Assembly (NCBI GenBank): GCA_009760855.2
Contig: WPIO01000004.1
Location: 11,794,501 to 11,854,500 of the forward strand
Direction of reading: 5' to 3'
DNA: 60,000 nucleotides
Source: Cristatella mucedo
Lineage: Eukaryota; Bryozoa; Phylactolaemata; Cristatellidae
Below the pieces are notes generated by a model, which saw only the letters and a list, made by a program, of their open reading frames with translations, was not told where the DNA came from and made no database searches. Positions within the stretch are counted from its first letter, which is position 1. Each line of letters starts with the position of its first letter. The translations under genes were made by a program, and so were the position numbers. Of the stretch, positions 53,630 to 60,000 are shown piece by piece.

Positions 53630-54450
53630 CAATCAAAAAATGTATATTTCTGCTACTGATCACTTACTTTTCAAAGCGGACTGAAGTCACAGCTGTTCCG
53701 GAAAAGAGTGCTAAGTTTGCAGAAATTGTTTGTACTCCGTTATTTGCCGCCTTAGCTGTATGAACATTCTAATTAGTGACTGGGGGACAAGAGTTTGTGA
53801 ACTCATTAATCGATAACCTGATAGAGCATTTTTAAAATGATCTCCGTATTCCACCTGCCAACCACTCTCAAGCAAATGGTCAAAGGGAACGCAATAATTG
53901 GAAAACAAAAATGTCTTAGCAAACTTGTAAATGACCAAGGGAGCAGCTAGGACCTGTTAATCCAAAGTATCTGCGTATGCCTCTACCTGGTGCGTTCCAT
54001 TTGAGGTCACGTATGGAAGGAAGGCCAATCTTCTCATAGACCGTAAAACTCTTTAGCAGATCAGACTGAGCCGCACAGTCCTTTCAGGTGATGCTTCCAG
54101 CCGTGATATTTCGGTTAAGTTGACAACTATCCTTGAAAAAAGTTCTGTTCAATCACCAGTATCGATATCTAATATGTGCAGGAACGTCAAAAAGGATAAT
54201 TTGATTTGCAGACACAATAGAAACAGAGATGTCACTGCTTGTTTCAACTTCTAAATATAGAATCATCACCATATGCATAGCATGAGTTCAAATATGGAAC
54301 CACGCTGGATTGGACCATACTGAGTTGTGGAATCCTTGAACAAGGAACGAGTTCAACTTTAGAACAAAAACACTGGCAAGACACTGCGCAACACCTATCA
54401 CGCTAAGAACCTTAAAACTTACCAGTATGCAGAGGCTTCTTCACTACCCA
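53630..54450 (+). mobile_element. Ty3/gypsy-type integrase relic
   Basis: Frames with shifts and stops give a core LTKRTEVTAVPEKSAKFAEI, then TGGQEFVNSLIDNL (the DxGxEF position, with the Asp lost), NHSQANGQRER (the glutamate-bearing HPQxNGxxER motif), KLVNDQGSS-DLLIQSI, FEVTYGRKANLLIDR and the C-terminal MEPRWIGPYELWNP. The order is that of Ty3/gypsy integrases. No LTR, protease or RT was identified nearby. Confidence 0.75.
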
Positions 54451-56867
54451 GACCCCAGATGAGTAGCTTAGTGACTATGCCAATGAGGACCACTTGAAAA
54501 AACCAGACAATTATGGCACATATATGTCAGTGAAACACAATCTGACCATGAATTTCAGCCATTACAAATTTCAGGAACAAAGTATCTTAGCACCACCCTC
54601 AGCCTTAATTTTGGTAAGCATGTACATTTTAAAAGAACAAAACAGCTTGTAGCGTGTAAATAAATCAAAGGTTGTCGGACCTGTACTTCAGGGCGAACAG
54701 CTGCATCTCAAAAGGATCAGAAAACAAGCAGCCCATTCTCAAAAGATAGAATCATTCAACACACAAGGACTGCCTTGAGACGAGAAGTGACTGAATATTA
54801 AAATACCTCTGGAATCTCTCGTGATAGAGTCTGGGCGACAGTTGCAGAGATCGTCGACAAAGCTTATCTGTTGAATTGCACATGGTCATCCACATAAGAG
54901 TGGGTGAATCCATGGATTGGTTGACTTCTTTCGAAAGCTTATATCTTAATTAAACTGAAGAACCTGCACTTTATTTTGAAAACAAGTAGGATCATCTTGA
55001 TATTTTAATCAGTGTTGAACTTTGAACATGCATACCGGAGCTAGCATTATAGTGTTAGGTTTCTGCTTTTATGCTAACGTGCAAACAGTACTGAGTAAGT
55101 ATGGTACTACGCTTTGATCTATGGGGAGTTTATTATTTTTATGATCACAGTTTTTTAGGTTGAAACAACGAAACTCAATTCATAGAAAGTTTCAACTAGA
55201 ATTGTGAAAAACTCAGCAATGCATGTATTAATTTCTCATCTCTATTAGTATCAGGGAGTCATAGTTTCACCGAGAAGGGTATGATTTAGAGTAGGTCATA
55301 ATATAACCCAGCGTCAAAATTGGTCCAGGCCGTAATATACCCGGGTATAATTTACCATAGGCTATTTTATCAGAGGGTAATCTACGGCCTGGGGGATATA
55401 CTACTGCCTGTTACACCCGAAACACGCCCTAGACCTAAGCACCGAGCGTTACCAAAGACAGAATAACGTCTTACTTCGGTCAAAGAGCGACCACTAAGTG
55501 TGTATCTAGTGAATAGTATAATTTTGTGCTATAGCCTTTCATTAATAAGTGCAGGTACTGCGCTCCGCATGAGAATTCTGATCCGCCTCTGCCAGTAGCA
55601 ACATGTGGCTCAGATACCAACAATTGCCTGGCTTAGCCAATTGCAGTCTGCATTCAGTAGAAAGTTACACAATTAGTGTCCTTTAGTTAATTATTAAGCG
55701 ACACATCGTTGAAGATAGAAGTTTAAGCAGTTAACTCACATTGCAGTACAAAAAAGTAGTCTGCAACCCTTTTTAGGTTAAGAATTCGGTCACTACTTCT
55801 TATTTAATCGTATAATTCCAAAACTAATTGTGCGCTTGCAAAAGAGCTTTACCATTTCAGCATGCTGGCAGGCTCGTCTAAATTTATGCCCTGTTGCCGC
55901 TTGCTTTATAAGTAAAGTTTTTTCAAAACCATAATTGTTAGTGAGTGGCTAAGGAAAGGATTGCCATTACCATATTGACCAAAGAGGGTTTAAGGCACAT
56001 CGACATTTTTCTAATCACGTAAAACTAGTAGCCAAAGACGTGTGCAAATATAAAATTATCTGGAAATATTATCGTCTGCTTTAATGGTGACATAGAAAAC
56101 AGAAAATCCCTTCGTGAAATACCAGATATTGGCTGAGAGATCACCTCACAACCTCGATATAACGCTGGCTGCACTTTTGTTACAGTCTTTCCATTTTTTT
56201 AACGGAATGGCTACGATGCAGCAGGTAGACATGAGCCTACCTAGTGATGACCTTACTGCCGAAAACATTTGTGGCAACTCTCACAATAAACATATGGCCT
56301 AAACTATAGCAACGAATACACTTAAATAGCCGTGACCCACTTAACAAGGGCCTTTAAGATCATTGATTCCATGAATTGCAAGAAAGAAATGATCCCTTTT
56401 CCAATGTAACAGCAAATATATGAGAGCAATTGGGACAGGGCCCCCAAAATACCCAATCATCCTAGCACGGGTAAGTAAAGGATAGCCGATTTATTTTCCC
56501 AAGATGGTTCGGCCAAAGCAAAAGCAACAGTTCCAATGAAGCTTAATAAGCAGTTGATCGATAAGGAACGACAATCAACTAGCCTACATTCAAGAGCCGG
56601 CTTGAGAGTTTATCATACCAGAATAATTCACGAAAGCTACCACCTCAGGAATCACAGGATCACATGTATAAATCTTGGGGAGGCTTAGCGGTCGTGGACT
56701 GCAACTTTTCCTCGCTGCAAAAAAGCATCTAAATCTGACCAAAATAGAAAGCCACTGACCAAAATAGAAAGCCGCCATTCCTGCTTATTAACCGGAACTA
56801 GGGCTAAAACGAGCTCGATATCTACCAATCTAGTAAAAAAATACTAGCTAATTTAACAGCCTCTTTT
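54451..56867. other. No gene recognised
   Basis: 54451-54950 may be further retroelement sequence downstream of the integrase relic but is unreadable. Beyond it only the inverted repeat at 55.3 kb was noticed. Confidence 0.5.
55322..55396. repeat. Imperfect inverted repeat
   Basis: CCAGGCCGTAATATACCC at the left pairs with GGGTAATCTACGGCCTGG at the right, with a second small palindrome (TATACCCGGGTATA) in between. Confidence 0.7.
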
Positions 56868-57000
56868 TGTATAGCAATAGAAGAGCCTTTGAGCCTATCG
56901 CCGCCACTTGCAGTGGCGATACAGGATCGCCCACCACAGGATTCGAACCCACGACCTCGGCCAACCGCCTTTACACAGTGAGCCATGACGACTCACCAAG
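56868..57000 (-). mobile_element. tRNA-derived SINE, family 2, reversed
   Basis: Reading the minus strand: TCGTCATGGCTCACTGTGTA, B box GGTCGTGGGTTCGAATCC, then a body with CGCCACTGCAAGTGGCGG and an end TTGCTATACAAAAA. Confidence 0.7.
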
Positions 57001-58227
57001 TAACTTTTTGTCCTCCAACAGAGGCGTCAAGCATATTTGCAACAGAAAGTTGTAACTAAATCTTTGATCACCCATTCGTCGGCCATACCGTATAAACAAG
57101 AGCAATACATTTAGTACTTACCTGTCTACGATAACGAATTAAAATTCTGAGTCAATGAGAATGAACGTGGGCCGCTCTTAAAGCAGCAGACCACGGATTA
57201 AACTTAAGAAATCAGATATATCAAGATCGACTCAAAAAGTGGGTTGGGTCGATTGCCATTTACAGAGGGTTTTAGGTATGAAAGCTATGACTACTAACAT
57301 AATGATAGTAATAATAAAAAACATATGGCATCATAAAAAGAGTTTTCATCTTTTAATAGATGCCTTCCTACAATGGAAAGGCAGCATCTTAATTTATCAT
57401 ATATAGTAAACAATATTTCAACACCCACACTCAAATGAAGGAAAAACGCATTAGCATAGTGATTTCATCGTAAAGAAGCAGCTTTTAATTTGATTTAGTA
57501 TATTGTAAGTTACGGCTATAAAAATTTCTGTAGATCTCGATTTCCAATGCTTTTGGAGTCTCCGAACTGAAAAATTGGTCTCCGAAGAATTTGGGCTCTC
57601 TTGATGCAATGCCGGGAGATGTTATTCCCAGATGCACACGTGGTGCGATGGTATTGCCGTGGTAGGAAGGATTGCTGATCGGTAGTGTTATAGGGATCCT
57701 GGGTTTTAGTACAGAAGGTAAGGTGCTCGCCCTTCACAATCCAGATCGTGGGTTCAAGTCCTGCAGTTGGCGATGCTTTATTGCCCACTGCAACCAGATT
57801 GATAGCCGTAAAAGCACCTCTACCACTATACAAATGGGGATGTTGAATCAGCTATTTTTATTATTGATATTACCCTAATTGTGATAGTCCAATGCAGATG
57901 AGTAATATGTATCGGTGGTGCTAGTGCCATAAATCGCAGCAAGCCACCTGTCGTTTCAAATACAGCACAGATACTCGAGATATGCTGACGATAGTCAAGT
58001 AAGGCAGCCATTAAGAGCTTCCAAAAACAATGTAGAACGTTCACGTTCAAAGCATAGAACAGTCTATTCTGTAGTCGTTGGGCGCTCGCTGAATAGTCAA
58101 GCAATGTTCCTGCTGTAGACGAGACGTGATGCATCGCACAGAGGATGGGCGCCCGCCCCCTAAGCAACTCGCATGAGGTAAAAGCATAGGCTACCGATAA
58201 AAGTGTACTGCAACGCTTTCCAGTTAC
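57001..58227. other. No gene recognised
   Basis: Contains the family 2 SINE at 57676-57838. 57839-58227 carries a minus-strand open frame whose beginning is antisense to the adjacent LINE; the remainder is unidentified. Confidence 0.5.
57676..57838 (+). mobile_element. tRNA-derived SINE, family 2
   Basis: GTACAGAAGGTAAGGTGCTC, B box GATCGTGGGTTCAAGTCC, body TTGCCCACTGCAACC and end CACTATACAAA. Same body and end as 56868-57000; its tail is unlike family 1, so a separate SINE lineage. Confidence 0.65.
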
Positions 58228-59370
58228 TTCTCCCAAAGCCCGGAACTCCCTCCCGACCTGAGTCAGAACATTCCCTGACCTGACCACATTTAAAAGGAAC
58301 TTAAAAAGACACCTATTTAGGACAGCATTTAGCGGGTCCCTGTGATTCGTCCTTCATGTGCTTATGCGTGCTGACACTGTGCATGCTGCCACTTACCAAA
58401 AGCTGCCGAAAGATTGAGCAAAACAAGCAGAGACACTCTACCCACGTCTGCATTCCTAAGTAGGTCGTTGTATACCTTAAGCAATGCTGACTCTGTGGAG
58501 TGATTAGCTCTAAAGCAAGACTGGAACTTACTAGCAAAGTTTGAAGTTTCGATATGTGAGTTTAGCTGGTCCGCCACGACCCGTTCCAGTGTCTTTGATA
58601 GGAGTGGTAGGAGGGAGACTGGGCAATAGTTGCTCAAGTTCTCTTGGTCTAGTGTCGCTTTCTTGAGATGTGGCCTGAATACTGCTTTTTGAAAAGTACT
58701 GGGACATGACCTAAGGCTAATGACATATTAATGATGTTAGTTATGCATGGCAGAAGCAGATCAATGCAACGTAGGAGAGCAACAGTGCGAATAGGGTCCA
58801 AAGGACTTGCTGTCTTCTTTGATCGAGATATGAACTTCAGGACGAGGTCATTAGTGACCTGCTCAAATGTAGACATTGAGGTGCAGCCAGGAATCGGAGA
58901 CACATTCCAGGCGAATGTTGTCATCGCAGGGGTAGATTACCTGATCTTGTCTATCTTATGGACAAAAAACTGAGAGAAGCGATCGGCTTGATCATCACAA
59001 GGATCATCAGGTAAGGAGCTAATCTGGGAGTAGTTGAGGAGTTGATTGATTGTCGACGTGAGCATTTTTAGATTGTTCATCTGTGATTCAACAATGCTTT
59101 TAAAGATGCTAGACTTGGCCTTTGCTAGGATAGATTGGTACGACCTACAGTAGTCCTCCTATGGCTGTCAATGGACAGTCAGTCTTGACCTTTTCTATGC
59201 TTTTTGGTATGCTTTTTCTTTTTCCAACCATGGTATTCATGTTGTCCATCAAGCTTGATATTACTCACCATTCAATCGCGTTTCCATTTGCAGCAAATTC
59301 AAAGCGCCTAGAAAGAGATTGAGTTCGCTGAGGGTGCTTTATCAAGTTTATTATTACTCTTATTATTTTT
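58228..59370. mobile_element. L2-like LINE 3' end split by an inverted RT segment
   Basis: 58228-58395 (+) is the C-terminus and the start of the 3' UTR. 58396 to about 59200 (-) is the linker and RT N-terminus (LAKAKSSIFKSIVESQ, TNIINMSLALGHVPVLF, PVSLLPLLSKTLERVVADQL, VSLLVLLNLSAAF). 59222-59370 (+) is the rest of the 3' UTR with tail. The two + parts are nearly contiguous in the family sequence, missing only about 40 bases. Confidence 0.8.
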
Positions 59371-59391
59371 ATTGCCTAATCCTATTTACAG

Positions 59392-59604
59392 TTCCTGTTT
59401 TGTCGTATGAAAAGGAAAGCATTGAGTTTGACCGGCAATGCAAAGTAAAAAGCTATGATGCTGAAATATGCTGGAAATCTGTTAGTGATAAAGGCCCGAT
59501 TCATCTGAATCCAGGCTCCACCAAACGCCACGATACCCTGATGGATGCAGTAAAACTGGAGCATACTAGTGCTCTAGGTGAACATGCTTCCCAAAACTTT
59601 ATTA
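59392..59604 (+). CDS. Candidate Ig-like exon of a second gene, continuing right
   Basis: 71 codons flanked by acceptor CCTATTTACAG and donor TTA|GTATGT, phase 1 at both ends, the same phase rule as the Ig gene at 6.6 kb. The product has a B/C-strand-like core, QCKVKSYDAEICWK (Cys, then Trp at Ig spacing), and a C-terminal part resembling the end of Ig domain 2 (HDTLMDAV aligned with HGTQLTCT), but the F-strand cysteine is replaced by Asp. It could be a divergent Ig module, a decayed one, or chance. The pyrimidine tract of the acceptor directly follows the LINE tail ending at about 59370. Confidence 0.35.
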
Positions 59605-60000
59605 GTATGTGAAGTTCTTGAGATTCTCTTAGATTTAACAAAAAACTTTAAAGGGTGCATCTTGGAAAGTGCAGGCTTGAACCATGTTTTAAAAACTGAG
59701 AGTTGGACGTCAATCCAGCCAGTTTAAAGACTTCCCAGGCGCCTAATTTTGAAAGCTTAGATCAGTCACTTAGAAAAATGAAGTCAAGCCAGTCAGTCCC
59801 TAAAACATTTATGAATCAGTGAATAATTGGCTTGCCAACTTTGAATGGTCTCCAACCCGATATTGACAATTCTGCTGCTTCATTATCACTGCAATAGATT
59901 AGTTAAAAATGTTGCATATTCGTGTCTCCATAGAAATATCTCCTGCAAAACTGTACCCAGTAATTTTGTAAGTAGGAGATATTTTAAATATGGATATATA

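Overview
The window is animal (metazoan) nuclear DNA, most likely from an invertebrate. Protein-coding sequence is sparse and split by spliceosomal introns (clear GT-AG borders), and most recognisable sequence is decayed transposons. The phylum cannot be fixed from this window. There is no operon structure, no CRISPR array, no rRNA and no credible functional tRNA.

The one well-supported gene is on the + strand at 6612-25067. It encodes a type I membrane protein: three Ig-like domains on three separate exons, one transmembrane exon, and a cytoplasmic tail of about 130 residues on four exons, ending in TAG at 25065-25067. The seven coding exons are 6612-6983, 10346-10675, 12871-13119, 20680-20838, 23107-23158, 23243-23378 and 24939-25067. 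All splice phases agree (1-1-1-1, then 2, then 0) and the joined frame stays open for 474 residues. The start/signal-peptide exon was not found and may lie to the left. The introns carry many L2/CR1-like LINE and SINE fragments and a long (GT)n tract.

There are weaker signs of more Ig-type genes further right. A phase 1-1 exon lies at 59392-59604, just downstream of a LINE tail. A decayed Ig-like piece plus a transmembrane/tail segment lies at 50960-51811. If real, the window samples a small cluster of Ig-type membrane receptor genes.

From 25 kb to 58 kb the window is mostly a repeat graveyard. It holds L2-like LINE pieces in both orientations, two tRNA-derived SINE families (the main one borrows the LINE 3' tail), a ZMYM-type hAT transposase pseudogene (35.7-38.0 kb, -), a GC-rich LINE with a restriction-like endonuclease that is open except for one stop (46.4-48.0 kb, -), a Ty3/gypsy integrase relic (53.6-54.4 kb, +), and a relic of another invertebrate transposon-associated protein (42.9-43.2 kb, -).

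The most unusual unexplained structure is a divergent threefold repeat at 43.9-46.35 kb. Each unit carries a candidate phase 1-1 mini-exon with conserved splice sites; the third unit is cut by the GC-rich LINE.
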